The position numbers and the translations under genes are program-made. Positions 33,860 to 43,467 of a stretch of 64,000 bases of DNA are shown here, one piece after another. Source of the DNA: Chitinophagales bacterium. GTDB lineage: Bacteria > Bacteroidota > Bacteroidia > Chitinophagales > LD1. Numbering within the stretch: the first letter of the stretch is position 1; every line of letters starts with the position of its first letter. The stretch is from the NCBI GenBank assembly GCA_016786765.1, contig JAEUUZ010000048.1, forward strand, positions 1 to 64,000, given 5' to 3'. The notes under the pieces are model-generated. The model saw nothing but the letters and a program-made list of their open reading frames with translations, was not told where the DNA came from and searched no databases.

Positions 33860-34717
33860 ATGAAAGCATTGAAAATCACACACAACATCGCCAACGCAGA
33901 AAGCCATATTTTAGACAAATACCTCATCGAAATTTCGAAACACGAATTGTTATCGGTTGAAGAGGAATATAGCTTGGCAAAAAAAGTACGAGAAGGTGAT
34001 TTAGATGCCCTTGACCTATTAGTAAAATCAAATTTGCGCTTTGTTGTTTCTGTAGCTAAGCAGTACCAAGGCCAAGGCTTATCGTTAAATGATTTGATTA
34101 ACGATGGTAATTTAGGTTTGATTCGAGCGGCTAATAAATTTGATGAAACCAAAGGCTTTCGCTTCATTTCGTATGCAGTTTGGTGGATTCGTCAGGCTAT
34201 GACGCAGTCTATTGTTGAACAATCAAAGATTATTAGAACACCAGTTAGTCGAAATTCTTCGTATTCAAAAGTGAAGAAAGCATTTCAATTATTAGAGCAA
34301 GAATATCAACGCGAACCGGATAGTGATGCCATTGCTACACGAGCAGGTGTGAGCGAGTCAGTAGTCAACGATTATTTGAATTCTATTTTAAAAACGGTTT
34401 CTACTGATGTTACGTTTGGTCACGAGAATGAACAAACCATTGCTGATATCATTGCTGATTTTGCTTATAATGAACCCGATAATCTGTTGATTAAGAAAAA
34501 TATGGAGAAAAGCGTTGCGCAAATCATTGATGAGTTGCCGGAACGAGAGAAGGATATTTTAGTTTGCTATTTCGGTTTAAATGGAGATGATCCGATGACA
34601 TTAGAGGAAATTGGGGCGAAATACGACTTGACCAGAGAGCGTGTTCGTCAGATTAAAGAAAGAACGCTAGAGCGCTTAAAATCGAAAGGTTTGACTAGAA
34701 GTTTAAAGGATTATTGA
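33860..34717 (+). CDS. RNA polymerase sigma-70 factor, group 1/2 type
   Basis: A 285-residue sigma factor without region 1.1. Regions 1.2 (SHILDKYLIEISKHELLS), 2 (NLRFVVSVAKQYQGQGLSLNDLINDGNLGLIRAANKFDETKGFRFISYAVWWIRQAM), 3 and 4 (PMTLEEIGAKYDLTRERVRQIKERTLERLK) are all present. Compared with the highly conserved Bacteroidota primary sigma as I remember it, the segment after region 2.4 (SIVEQSKIIRTPVSRNSSYSKV) and region 3 differ clearly, so a second, non-essential sigma of group 2 is quite possible. It is divergent from lon and followed by tsaE. Confidence 0.9.
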   Translation: MKALKITHNIANAESHILDKYLIEISKHELLSVEEEYSLAKKVREGDLDALDLLVKSNLRFVVSVAKQYQGQGLSLNDLINDGNLGLIRAANKFDETKGFRFISYAVWWIRQAMTQSIVEQSKIIRTPVSRNSSYSKVKKAFQLLEQEYQREPDSDAIATRAGVSESVVNDYLNSILKTVSTDVTFGHENEQTIADIIADFAYNEPDNLLIKKNMEKSVAQIIDELPEREKDILVCYFGLNGDDPMTLEEIGAKYDLTRERVRQIKERTLERLKSKGLTRSLKDY

Positions 34718-34730
34718 AAGAATCAAAGCT

Positions 34731-34738
34731 TATATTTG
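34731..34738 (+). promoter_or_regulatory. Predicted -7 box of tsaE
   Basis: TATATTTG is a full match to TAnnTTTG. It follows the sigma factor stop by 13 bases and precedes the tsaE ATG by 16, so tsaE can be transcribed independently. Confidence 0.5.
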
Positions 34739-34754
34739 TAATATTGCTCCTGCC

Positions 34755-35171
34755 ATGAAACAGCAGGAGTTTTTTTTTACACTAACCGAAATAGATGCCA
34801 TTGCTGAACAACTTTTAAAGCAATTCCCATCTGAACGTATTTTTTATTTTAAAGGAACACTTGGTGCCGGCAAAACGACTTTTATTAAAGCCCTGTGCAA
34901 GTGTTTAGGAATAGAAAATGCGCTCTCCTCTCCTTCCTTTTCTATTGTGAACGAATATGCCGGAAAACAGCATTCGAAAGTCTTTCACATGGATTTATAC
35001 CGATTAAAAAATAGCGAAGAGGCAGAAGCTATTGGATTATATGAGTATTTCGACAGTGGACAGTATTGTTTTGTGGAATGGCCTGAAATCATTGAAGACT
35101 ATCAAAATGGAGTTACCTTGAACTTTGATATCGTGGATACCCAAACTCGAAAGCTGACTATTTCCATTTAA
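34755..35171 (+). CDS. tsaE: tRNA N6-threonylcarbamoyladenosine synthesis ATPase TsaE
   Basis: A 138-residue P-loop ATPase that works with TsaB and TsaD in making the t6A modification at position 37 of ANN-decoding tRNAs. Walker A GTLGAGKTTFIK is at residues ~34-45; the family motif SPSFSIVNEY and the HMDLYRL and FVEWPE segments follow. The length is normal. It is followed by alanine dehydrogenase, an arrangement common in Bacteroidota. Confidence 0.95.
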   Translation: MKQQEFFFTLTEIDAIAEQLLKQFPSERIFYFKGTLGAGKTTFIKALCKCLGIENALSSPSFSIVNEYAGKQHSKVFHMDLYRLKNSEEAEAIGLYEYFDSGQYCFVEWPEIIEDYQNGVTLNFDIVDTQTRKLTISI

Positions 35172-35185
35172 CAACAGAAATTCAG

Positions 35186-35193
35186 TATCTTTG
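35186..35193 (+). promoter_or_regulatory. Predicted -7 box of alanine dehydrogenase
   Basis: TATCTTTG matches TAnnTTTG. It lies 57 bases before the ATG at 35251; an in-frame TTG at 35191 falls inside the box and is unlikely to be the start. Confidence 0.45.
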
Positions 35194-35250
35194 AGCAAAT
35201 GCAGTGATGCTATCACTTCATTTTTGATTGTAAAACATACCCAAGCACGT

Positions 35251-36474
35251 ATGGCAGCCGAAAAAACACAATTCAGCGGATTAGTAACAAAATTAGGGCT
35301 TCAACCCATGGAAGCACCGGCTATGGTCGCCAATAAACAAGCTAAGTTATTCATTGGTATTCCTAAAGAAAAAACGTTCCAAGAGCATCGCATTGGCTTA
35401 ACACCGGAGTCGGTTAAAACATTGGTAGCCAACGGTCATCGAATACTTATAGAGTCGAATGCCGGTTTCGACAGTCATTTTTTTGATACCGATTATTCGG
35501 AAGCGGGAGCAGAAATCACTTCATCCACGGAGGAAGTATATAAAGCCGATATTATTATCAAAATTGCACCACCTCAACCTAACGAGATTGAAATGATGCA
35601 GTTGGAGCAAACACTTATTTCTCCGTTGCATTTACCTACAATCAACAAAGAATACATTGCAAAGCTAACGGCAAAGAAAGTAACAGCTTTGGCCTTTGAA
35701 TACACGAAAGACCAAGCCGGATTTTATCCATTTGTACGCGCCATGAGTGAAATTGCCGGAAACTCTTCTATTCTCATTGCTGCCGAATATTTGAGTAATG
35801 CTAATCATGGAAAGGGTATATTATTGGGCGGAATTTCAGGTGTACCACCGGCAAAAGTAGTTATATTAGGTGCCGGAGCGGTTGGAACCTATGCAGCACG
35901 CGCAGCTATTGGCTTAGGCGCTATTGTATCTGTTTTCGATAACAACGTTTACAAATTGCAACGCTTACAAGAGCGTATTGGTGCACGCATTTTCACTTCT
36001 ACCATTTCGCCAAATATATTGGAAGAAGAGTTACAACTTACCGATGTAGCCATTGGTGCTATTCATTCCAAAAAAGGCAGAACACCAGTAATTGTGAATG
36101 AAGACATGGTGGCTAAAATGAAAGCAGGTTCGGTGATTATTGATGTGAGTATCGACCAAGGGGGCTGTTTTGAAACATCAACGATAACATCCCATTCAAA
36201 TCCAACATTTAAAAAATACGATGTAACGCATTATTGTGTGCCAAACATTCCATCGCGTGTTTCTCGAACTGCTTCTTATGCCTTCTCCAATATCTTAACC
36301 CCAATTTTATTGCATTGTGGCGATGTGCAAGGTATCAAGGGTTTAATTTACGAAGATGCTGGAATTCGCAATGGAATCTACTTATACAAAGGAAATCTTA
36401 CCAACGAACATATTGCTAAGGCCTTTGGTATGAAGAACACGAACCTTGAATTGTTGTTTGCAACCAACTTCTAA
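35251..36474 (+). CDS. ald: Alanine dehydrogenase
   Basis: A 407-residue enzyme of the alanine dehydrogenase/PntA-N family. The N-terminal catalytic part begins with the typical KEKTFQEHRIGLTPESV; the Rossmann loop is VVILGAGAVGTYAARAA, followed by the DVSIDQGGCFETS segment that carries the NAD-site aspartate. It interconverts alanine and pyruvate plus ammonia. It is about 35 residues longer at the N-terminus than the Bacillus enzyme, as in the Bacteroidota form encoded after tsaE. The ATG at 35251 is chosen since upstream sequence contains the promoter box. Confidence 0.9.
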   Translation: MAAEKTQFSGLVTKLGLQPMEAPAMVANKQAKLFIGIPKEKTFQEHRIGLTPESVKTLVANGHRILIESNAGFDSHFFDTDYSEAGAEITSSTEEVYKADIIIKIAPPQPNEIEMMQLEQTLISPLHLPTINKEYIAKLTAKKVTALAFEYTKDQAGFYPFVRAMSEIAGNSSILIAAEYLSNANHGKGILLGGISGVPPAKVVILGAGAVGTYAARAAIGLGAIVSVFDNNVYKLQRLQERIGARIFTSTISPNILEEELQLTDVAIGAIHSKKGRTPVIVNEDMVAKMKAGSVIIDVSIDQGGCFETSTITSHSNPTFKKYDVTHYCVPNIPSRVSRTASYAFSNILTPILLHCGDVQGIKGLIYEDAGIRNGIYLYKGNLTNEHIAKAFGMKNTNLELLFATNF

Positions 36475-36475
36475 A

Positions 36476-38191
36476 TTACAGCGATTTATCACTTCTTCGA
36501 ATAGCCAATAACTCTGCAGGCGTCAATTTACGTTCCCATGAATTATTGTATTTTTTGAGGAAAGGCAATGAACGAAATTGTTCAGCTGAAATTTTCTTGT
36601 TAATGTAATCTGCAAACGCATTGAATACATCAGGTTTTTCGTCTTTCAATACAAGTAAAGCAGCATTAAAGCCCGCCTTTACGGCAATAGGAACGCCACC
36701 GCCCAATTCTGCCCAATGGCCACTTAAGATTAAGTGTTTAACCGGAGTGCGATAATGAGCTACCTTAGCCTGCATATTCTCTTTACCTGGGCGCGCACCC
36801 ATCATGGTTCCATTTTTATTTCCGGTGTAACGGTAATGCGTAATTGGCGTAGCTACATCATAAAACAAAATGTGAGACCGAAGTCCGGGTGCTACTTGTT
36901 CTTCTACCCTTCGAATAAGTACATTGGCTATTTCTTCTTTAAGTTTGTTGTATGCTTCGCCACGAACATAGTTCCCTTCACTATCCTGTTCTGCTTTCCA
37001 ATTACTGAATTGTTCCATACGGGCAGGCATGAAAATAGTAATGGTTCCATTTCCTTCCGGAGCCATAGTTTTATCGCGATAAGAGGGCGCAAGAATAATG
37101 ATTTCAGACTTTTCGGGGTCACCGCCAGATAAGTCCTTTCTTGGAATGCCTTGCTTCGAGATATGAATCATTTCTTCTCCAAATCCTAATTGTTCAGGCG
37201 GACAATCGAGCGCCACTGAAATTGTTAAAGAAGAATTATATAGTACTGCATTACGAAGCTTATCTTTGAGTTTATTAGGCACAACCGATTCCGGCAACAT
37301 CCTTTCATACAAGGTTTCTACATCGCAAGAAGCCAATACATATCGGCTATTCACTTGATAAGTGTTGCCTCGATGATCTATTTCAACACCTACAGCCTTA
37401 TCGCCTTCCAATAAAATCTTATTCACTTTACTATGGAAAAATATGTCGTTTCCATAGTATTTAACTACATGCGAAAGCCATTCCGGAAAGGCTTGTCCTC
37501 CACCCACCGGAGGGTTTTGAAAATCGCCAAAATAGGCCCAGCCAATTGGAATTAGGCACGACAGTAAATCGGGTTCGGTACTGAAAAATTGATGTAACTT
37601 TTCATCTTTAAAATAACGGTTAAGCCCTTTTTTTAAACCTTCTTCGCCACTGAAGCGAACATGCTTTATGAATGGCAATACAAAACGTAACATTTTCATG
37701 CCGCTGCTCGCTTTCTCATACCATTTCAATGTTTCAGAAGAGCGAATGTTACTTCCCCACTTATACATGCGTTCGCCTAGTTCTTTTGCATCTTTGAAAA
37801 AACGTTCAATGCCCGCTTTTTCGTGCGGAAATTCTCTTTGTAATTGTGCTTTTAGTTCATCGGGGTTATCGGTGAGCAAGTAATCGTGATGATCGCCTCT
37901 GTAACGTTTAATTCTTTTCTGTGGAATGGCATGCGGATAATCAGTGCCAATCGATTCAAATACTGTATTTACAATTCCACCGGGATTACATTGATTGAGC
38001 CAGTGTATGGCGGTATCGAAACGAAATTTGTTACGATGAAAACCGGCCAAATAACCACCGGCCTGACTTGCCATCTCCACTACTACAACGCTATATCCGG
38101 CTTTGCTGAGCAAACTTGCAGCTGTAAGTCCGCCAACGCCTGCCCCAATCACCACAATGTCGTAGCTGTCTTTGATATTAATGTTACTCAT
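36476..38191 (-). CDS. NAD(P)/FAD-dependent oxidoreductase, phytoene desaturase/CrtISO-like
   Basis: A 571-residue flavoprotein. The dinucleotide-binding loop VVIGAGVGGLTAASLLSKAGYSVVVVE is at residues ~12-36, and the C-terminal FAD segment near GHWAELGGGVPIAVKAGFNAA (about residues 510-530) matches the CrtI/carotenoid isomerase/retinol saturase group. The substrate is likely an isoprenoid or polyene. No carotenoid genes are adjacent; the polyene-like cluster lies 2.7 kb away. The ATG at 38191 is chosen; GGAGG directly touches it, too close to act as a normal ribosome binding site. It converges with ald with one base between the stops. Confidence 0.85.
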   Translation of the reverse strand: MSNINIKDSYDIVVIGAGVGGLTAASLLSKAGYSVVVVEMASQAGGYLAGFHRNKFRFDTAIHWLNQCNPGGIVNTVFESIGTDYPHAIPQKRIKRYRGDHHDYLLTDNPDELKAQLQREFPHEKAGIERFFKDAKELGERMYKWGSNIRSSETLKWYEKASSGMKMLRFVLPFIKHVRFSGEEGLKKGLNRYFKDEKLHQFFSTEPDLLSCLIPIGWAYFGDFQNPPVGGGQAFPEWLSHVVKYYGNDIFFHSKVNKILLEGDKAVGVEIDHRGNTYQVNSRYVLASCDVETLYERMLPESVVPNKLKDKLRNAVLYNSSLTISVALDCPPEQLGFGEEMIHISKQGIPRKDLSGGDPEKSEIIILAPSYRDKTMAPEGNGTITIFMPARMEQFSNWKAEQDSEGNYVRGEAYNKLKEEIANVLIRRVEEQVAPGLRSHILFYDVATPITHYRYTGNKNGTMMGARPGKENMQAKVAHYRTPVKHLILSGHWAELGGGVPIAVKAGFNAALLVLKDEKPDVFNAFADYINKKISAEQFRSLPFLKKYNNSWERKLTPAELLAIRRSDKSL

Positions 38192-38329
38192 CCTCCTAAC
38201 TTCGAAGTAACAAATAAACACAAAATTCATCGACTTGTTCATAAGCGTGTCATAAGTTTGTTATTTCTTCGAATTTGAAGAGAAAGGAGTATACTTTTCA
38301 CAAAAAAATAGCGTTTATTTACAATAGTT

Positions 38330-39103
38330 ATGAATAAGATTTTTTTCTCTTTTTCTCTGTTGTTGCTTGGTCTTCAACAAGCATTTGGGCAGTTAGCGGA
38401 TTCTGAAAAATTTAAGAAACGTGCGGCTAATGCGAATAATGTAGTAATGATAAGCCCCTCTTATAATGCTCAATTTCCGTTTGGCAACATGAAAGATCGA
38501 TTTGGTTTTAATTCCAACGTTGGCATGCTATTAAGTTATCGTTTCGGGAGAAGTTGGATTGCCGGTATCGAAGGGAATTACTTATTTGGTAATAAAGTAA
38601 AAGAAAATAACATCTTGGCCAATATCACAACCAGTGAAGGCAAACACATTACAAATGAAGGTTATTTAGTCGACACTAAATTATCAGAAGAGGGTTTTTC
38701 TGTAAAAGCAGTTGGCGGCAAAGTTTTCCGTGTTTCAAAACGTTTACCAGGCAGTGGTATTTTCTTATTAGGTGGGGTAGGTTATTTACAGCATAAAATA
38801 TTGATTCAGGCGCCAACCCGTTTGGTTCCTCAACTCGATAAAACATATCGAAAAGGATATGATCGATTATCGAGCGGACCTGTTCTATCGTTAGGCACAG
38901 GGTTTATGTTTATGGAACGAAAAAAACTGTTGAATTTTTATTTGGGTTGCCAGGCCGATATTGCTTTTACGAAAAATATTCGCCCTTGGAATTTCGACCA
39001 AGGGAAAAAAGACAACACGCAACGTAAAGATATATTTGTAGGCGTGAAACTCGGTTTCATTATTCCGGTATATACCAATAAAGACAACGAAGATTTATAC
39101 TAG
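38330..39103 (+). CDS. Hypothetical exported protein, probable outer-membrane beta-barrel
   Basis: A 257-residue exported protein with a 20-residue signal peptide (ending AFG). The mature region alternates in the way of amphipathic beta strands: VGMLLSYRFGRSWIAGIEGNYLFG, IFLLGGVGYLQHKI, GPVLSLGTGFMFME, and a C-terminal GVKLGFIIPVY. An eight-stranded outer-membrane barrel is likely. The stop codon overlaps the GTG start of waaA by one base, so it is coupled to lipopolysaccharide core synthesis and may serve the outer membrane. Confidence 0.75.
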   Translation: MNKIFFSFSLLLLGLQQAFGQLADSEKFKKRAANANNVVMISPSYNAQFPFGNMKDRFGFNSNVGMLLSYRFGRSWIAGIEGNYLFGNKVKENNILANITTSEGKHITNEGYLVDTKLSEEGFSVKAVGGKVFRVSKRLPGSGIFLLGGVGYLQHKILIQAPTRLVPQLDKTYRKGYDRLSSGPVLSLGTGFMFMERKKLLNFYLGCQADIAFTKNIRPWNFDQGKKDNTQRKDIFVGVKLGFIIPVYTNKDNEDLY

Positions 39104-40344
39104 TGACCCTTAGCATTATTGTTTATCGGCTTTTTATTTACGGTTATAGTGGCTTTCTGAAACTAGCGTCTTTGTTTCATTCCAAAGCAAAGTTTCTAAA
39201 GAATGGAAGAGCAGAAACATGGGAGAAACTTTCAAACATTAAGTCTTCAACATCCCAACGCATTTGGTTTCATTGTTCATCGCTTGGGGAATTCGAGCAG
39301 GCTCGCCCTTTAATCGAAGTACTGAAATCAAAGCAACCCAATCTCTTTATTGCATTAAGTTTCTTCTCTCCCTCCGGTTATGAAGTGCGTAAAAATTATC
39401 CTTTAGCGGATGTCGTTTTTTATCTACCTGCCGATACTGCTTCGAATGCTAAACAATTACTAGAGCTTTTAAAACCAACAACAGTATATTGGATTAAATA
39501 CGATTTTTGGCATTTTATTCTTTCTGAAATTCAGCAACAACAGATCCCCAATTATTTGGTGAGTAGTATTTTTAGAAAGGAGCAGCCCTTTTTCACTACC
39601 TGGGGTAAATTCTTCCGCCATCAACTCACATTTTTTAAAACAATTTTTGGGCAAGATGAAGCTTCTATATCATTATTAGCATCAATAGGAATAAAGGCTG
39701 TAGTGGCCGGAGATACACGATTCGACAGAGTAGCAGCCATTGCCGCAGAAAATACATCATTGGAAGGTGTAGCACGGTTTTGCCAATCGCAGAAAGTAAT
39801 GATTGCGGGCAGTACATGGAAGGTAGACATCGATCAGTTGAAAGTGGCACTTCCCTCAGATTTTTTAGCGCGATACCGATTAATCATTGTTCCGCATGAT
39901 GTGAATGAATCCAATTTACTGTATATAGAAACCCAGTTCCCGGGAAAAACAGTACGGTATTCGCTTTATTCCGATAATGATAGTGCACCAATACTCATTA
40001 TTGATAGCACAGGAATTCTTTCGACAATATACCGTTATGGAACGTTTGCCTACATTGGCGGTGGATTTGGCGTTAGTGTTCACAATATCTTAGAAGCTGC
40101 AGTGTATGGATGTCCTACCATTTTTGGTCCACAACATAATAAAGCTAAAGAAGCAATAGATTTGATTCATCTAAAAGGAGCAATTGCAGTATCCAATTCA
40201 AATGCATTAAGATCAGCGATAGAACGCTTTCAAAATGATGAAAATTGTCAATTGTATGCTAGCGTTTCCAAAAACTATGTAGAACAAAATGTTGGTGCAA
40301 CTGCTCGAATTCTTGAAGCTACCAATTTTGGTGGTTTACTTTAA
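39103..40344 (+). CDS. waaA: 3-deoxy-D-manno-octulosonic acid (Kdo) transferase
   Basis: A 413-residue GT30 family enzyme that adds Kdo from CMP-Kdo to lipid A precursor. An N-terminal membrane segment is followed by the family patterns WFHCSSLGEFEQARPLIE, FFSPSGYEVRKNYP, MIAGSTWKVD, IIVPHDVNE and AYIGGGFGVSVHNILEAAVYGCP. The start is a GTG overlapping the preceding TAG (TAGTG). Length is normal. Its presence shows that the organism makes a Kdo-containing lipopolysaccharide. Its last nine bases overlap the convergent methyltransferase gene. Confidence 0.95.
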   Translation: MTLSIIVYRLFIYGYSGFLKLASLFHSKAKFLKNGRAETWEKLSNIKSSTSQRIWFHCSSLGEFEQARPLIEVLKSKQPNLFIALSFFSPSGYEVRKNYPLADVVFYLPADTASNAKQLLELLKPTTVYWIKYDFWHFILSEIQQQQIPNYLVSSIFRKEQPFFTTWGKFFRHQLTFFKTIFGQDEASISLLASIGIKAVVAGDTRFDRVAAIAAENTSLEGVARFCQSQKVMIAGSTWKVDIDQLKVALPSDFLARYRLIIVPHDVNESNLLYIETQFPGKTVRYSLYSDNDSAPILIIDSTGILSTIYRYGTFAYIGGGFGVSVHNILEAAVYGCPTIFGPQHNKAKEAIDLIHLKGAIAVSNSNALRSAIERFQNDENCQLYASVSKNYVEQNVGATARILEATNFGGLL

Positions 40345-41676
40345 GATACGCCAGTTATTGGGATAGTAGTTATTGGTTCGATTGTCCATTACCTTTACCC
40401 AAGCCAATCCTAAGTTTTTATAAGTAATCAAGTGCCAGCCCCGTTGATGTCCGGGAAAATGGATGTTATCACACTTCAAGATTCGAATAGCCTCTTCATA
40501 ACTTACTTCAATTCGACTTACACCCTCGGCAATAGAAGTGCTGAAAGCCAATTCAGGTGAAGGAATCAAGTCTTTTCCTTTTTGGGTACACACAATGGTG
40601 CCTTCTTGTTTTATGCGTAAAGTTTTGCGGAAAACATCCTTTAAAGCAGCATATTTTTTGCTCACCAAATGATACTCTTCTTGATAGGTAATAACAGTAT
40701 TCGCTTCAGTTTGTGTTATCCATTGTTGAATATCCGCTAACACTTTTTCAGTAGCAGATAATTTCATTTTTCTCGAATCTGAATCGCTTAATGGCTTCTG
40801 TAAAGCAGCAATAAAGAAACCCTCTCCGTTTGTTTTATGCGGATAAAAAGCATATCCAACAGCCTCTCCCGAAGTGATACTAGTTACACCATTCTCCTCA
40901 AATGTTTGTGCTGGTTTAATGCATTGCAATGCATATTCTCGAGTAAGCCATTCAATGCGATGGATGTTTTCTCCGGGTTCAAATGTACAGGTGGAATAGA
41001 TCAACAATCCTCCGGGCTTTAATGCAGGTAAAATTGCGGTTAAAATCTCTTCTTGACGATAAATGCACGTTTCAACATTGTTTTCATTCCATTCGGCAAT
41101 GGCATTATTATCTTTGCGAAACATACCTTCTCCGCTACATGGTGCATCTACAACTATTAGGTCAAATAAGCCTTCTAAGCGCTGAAAATCTTTAGGATCG
41201 TTTTGTGTTACAACCCCATTAAATGCACCCCATTTAGCAATATTCTGGCGTAAAGCTGCGTTGCGATTTCCAATAATTTCATTGGCAATAAGTACACCTC
41301 GACCTTCCATCATCGCCAGCAAATGCGTTGATTTACCTCCCGGTGCAGCACATAAATCGAGTACAACCGGTTCAGGAATATGCGAAAGAAAAGCATTTGC
41401 AAATTGCTCTAAAAACATGGATGATGCCTCTTGTACATAATAAGCACCTGCTTGAAAAATTGGGTCGTATGTAAACGAAGGTCGTTGTTTCAGATATCTA
41501 CCATTAGCACACCATGGAGTTGAGGCTATAGGCTCGAGATAACTGTCGTCAATAGTTTTCAGCGGATGTTTACGGATACTTATTGGCGATTCGGAACTAA
41601 AGGAATGCACTAATTGCTCCCAATCATTGGGTAAGTTTTTTTGAATAGCCGCAAGAAAAGCCTCAGGCAGTTGCAT
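40336..41676 (-). CDS. rRNA (cytosine-C5-)-methyltransferase, RsmF/NOL1-like
   Basis: A 446-residue member of the NOL1/NOP2/Sun family. Motif I LDLCAAPGGKSTHLL, the cysteine motif VVDAPCSGEGMF and motif with the catalytic cysteine IYSTCTFEPGENI are present. The C-terminal ~150 residues (including HFPGHQRGWHLITYKNLGLAWVKV) form a PUA-like RNA-binding part typical of RsmF. It should make m5C in 16S rRNA. It overlaps the EamA gene by 14 bases and belongs to a trxB-EamA-methyltransferase run. Confidence 0.9.
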   Translation of the reverse strand: MQLPEAFLAAIQKNLPNDWEQLVHSFSSESPISIRKHPLKTIDDSYLEPIASTPWCANGRYLKQRPSFTYDPIFQAGAYYVQEASSMFLEQFANAFLSHIPEPVVLDLCAAPGGKSTHLLAMMEGRGVLIANEIIGNRNAALRQNIAKWGAFNGVVTQNDPKDFQRLEGLFDLIVVDAPCSGEGMFRKDNNAIAEWNENNVETCIYRQEEILTAILPALKPGGLLIYSTCTFEPGENIHRIEWLTREYALQCIKPAQTFEENGVTSITSGEAVGYAFYPHKTNGEGFFIAALQKPLSDSDSRKMKLSATEKVLADIQQWITQTEANTVITYQEEYHLVSKKYAALKDVFRKTLRIKQEGTIVCTQKGKDLIPSPELAFSTSIAEGVSRIEVSYEEAIRILKCDNIHFPGHQRGWHLITYKNLGLAWVKVMDNRTNNYYPNNWRILK

Positions 41677-42535
41677 CTTTGATGGTTTGTTTTTTGCCTA
41701 AAAAAATACTGAGCAGCACTCCTGTTAGAATTAAGGCTACGCCAAGATAATTGAAAACAGTGTAATGCTCGTTGAAAATGAGTATACCGAAAATAAAAGC
41801 ATAGACAACGCCTAAGTAATTTATACTAGACACCACACCAACAGCCTCTCCTTGCAAAGCTTTAGTTAAATAGAGTTGCCCCAAATATGTAAAGATTCCT
41901 ACTAAAAGCAGATATACACTATCCATCAGCGTTGGCACATGATAATTGAAAAGCATAAAACACAAGCCGGTTATTGCGCCTATCAATTGAAAATGAAACA
42001 CCACCACCAGTGGATTTTCTTTGCCTTTAAGGGTTCGTACAAAATTATATGCAGCTCCGGAACATAAGGCAGAAGTTAATCCTATGAGGAATAGCGGCAT
42101 AGTAATACTTGTGTCAAATCCTTTCAACACAATAATTCCGGCAAAGGAAACAGCAAAAAAGAGATACTGAATTTTTGGGATGTATTCACCAAGAATTAAG
42201 CCGGCAATAATGGTAGTGAAAATGGGTGATAGATATTGGATGGTAACCGCTGTAGCTAAAGGCATTCGTTGTAGCGTGATAAAAAATGTGTAAACAGCTA
42301 AGGTTCCACTCACCCCTCGAAGAAGCAGTAATTTACGTTCACTGCCAATCCAATCGATCTTTTTTATACGCATGCTTACACCTGCAATCGCTAATGCAAT
42401 GAAGCAACGAAAGAAAACCACTTCCATAGGCGGAATATGACTCACCTGCTTAATGCATACATTCATCAAGGCAAAAAAAAACGTGGCCATCATCATATGC
42501 ACCACGCCTTTACTTATTGTGATTGCTCGACTCAA
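41663..42535 (-). CDS. EamA/DMT-family transporter
   Basis: A 290-residue inner-membrane protein with ten hydrophobic helices in two EamA halves (about residues 10-140 and 150-285), as in drug/metabolite exporters such as RhaT/YdcZ/RarD relatives. The first half ends with LILGEYIPKIQYLFFAVSFAGIIV and the second with ILIFNEHYTVFNYLGVALILTGVLL, the expected pseudo-repeat. The substrate is unknown. Its start overlaps the trxB stop by four bases. Confidence 0.9.
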   Translation of the reverse strand: MSRAITISKGVVHMMMATFFFALMNVCIKQVSHIPPMEVVFFRCFIALAIAGVSMRIKKIDWIGSERKLLLLRGVSGTLAVYTFFITLQRMPLATAVTIQYLSPIFTTIIAGLILGEYIPKIQYLFFAVSFAGIIVLKGFDTSITMPLFLIGLTSALCSGAAYNFVRTLKGKENPLVVVFHFQLIGAITGLCFMLFNYHVPTLMDSVYLLLVGIFTYLGQLYLTKALQGEAVGVVSSINYLGVVYAFIFGILIFNEHYTVFNYLGVALILTGVLLSIFLGKKQTIKDATA

Positions 42536-43467
42536 GCGTGCCCGTGTTCAGATAAATAACGTTCCGCTTCTAACGCAGCCATACAGCCCGAACCTGCTGC
42601 AGTTACTGCCTGTCGATATATTTTGTCTTGTAAATCGCCACAGGCAAAAACGCCTGCAACATTGGTTTTGGGTGTACCGGGAACTGTAACAATATAATCT
42701 TGTTCATCGGTTGTAATAAAATCTTTAAACACTGCTGAATTCGGCTGATGACCAATAGCTACAAAAAATCCAGCAACTGGAACTGTAGTTTTTTCGTTGG
42801 TTACTCGATTCACGATGCGAACAGCATCAACTACAGTATCGCCTAAAACCTCATCTGTTTCTGAGTTCCAGTACACTTTGATATTGGGCGTATTCAACAC
42901 ACGCTCTTGCATAATTTTCGAAGCACGCATTTGATCTCTGCGCACAATCATGTGTACATTTGAGCATAGCTTCGATAGATAAATGGCCTCTTCACAAGCC
43001 GTATCCCCTGCTCCTACAATGGCTACCTCTTGTCCGCGGTAGAAAAATCCATCACAAACAGCACAAGCACTAACACCATTGCCGTTCAAGCGTTTTTCAG
43101 AAGGCAAACCCAACCACTTTGCTTCTGCGCCAGTAGCTAGAATAACCACATCTGCATGAATCTCAATAGTATCATCAATCCATACTTTATGCGGAGCACC
43201 ACTAAAATCAACCTTTGTAGCCATACCGAAACGAATATCCGTTCCAAAACGCTCTGCTTGTAATTTGAAATCCTCCATCATTTCAGGCCCCATAATCCCT
43301 TTCGGATATCCGGGGTAATTTTCAACATCTGTGGTATTCATTAACTGACCACCTTGCTGCAAACCTGTATACATCAATGGCTTCAAACCCGCACGGGCGG
43401 CATAAATGGCTGCTGTATAACCAGCAGGACCGGAACCTATAATTAAACACGAAACTTTTTCCATCAC
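42532..43467 (-). CDS. trxB: Thioredoxin-disulfide reductase
   Basis: A 311-residue flavoprotein that reduces thioredoxin with NADPH. The FAD loop is IIGSGPAGYTAAIYAA, the redox-active pair CAVC is at residues 135-138, and the NADPH loop is AIVGAGDTACEEA. The C-terminal ACGDLQDKIYRQAVTAAGSG binds FAD. Length is normal for the low-molecular-weight enzyme. It is the first gene of a run with the EamA transporter and RsmF-like gene; both downstream genes overlap, so they share its transcript. Confidence 0.96.
   Translation of the reverse strand: MMEKVSCLIIGSGPAGYTAAIYAARAGLKPLMYTGLQQGGQLMNTTDVENYPGYPKGIMGPEMMEDFKLQAERFGTDIRFGMATKVDFSGAPHKVWIDDTIEIHADVVILATGAEAKWLGLPSEKRLNGNGVSACAVCDGFFYRGQEVAIVGAGDTACEEAIYLSKLCSNVHMIVRRDQMRASKIMQERVLNTPNIKVYWNSETDEVLGDTVVDAVRIVNRVTNEKTTVPVAGFFVAIGHQPNSAVFKDFITTDEQDYIVTVPGTPKTNVAGVFACGDLQDKIYRQAVTAAGSGCMAALEAERYLSEHGHA

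Noticed and set aside
35191-35250. TTG as an upstream start for alanine dehydrogenase
   Set aside because: The TTG lies inside the TATCTTTG promoter box; ATG 35251 starts closer to the conserved family sequence.
38184-38205. Strong Shine-Dalgarno sequence before the CrtI-like gene
   Set aside because: GGAGG directly touches the ATG, too close for 16S rRNA pairing, and the other genes here lack such sites; treated as chance.
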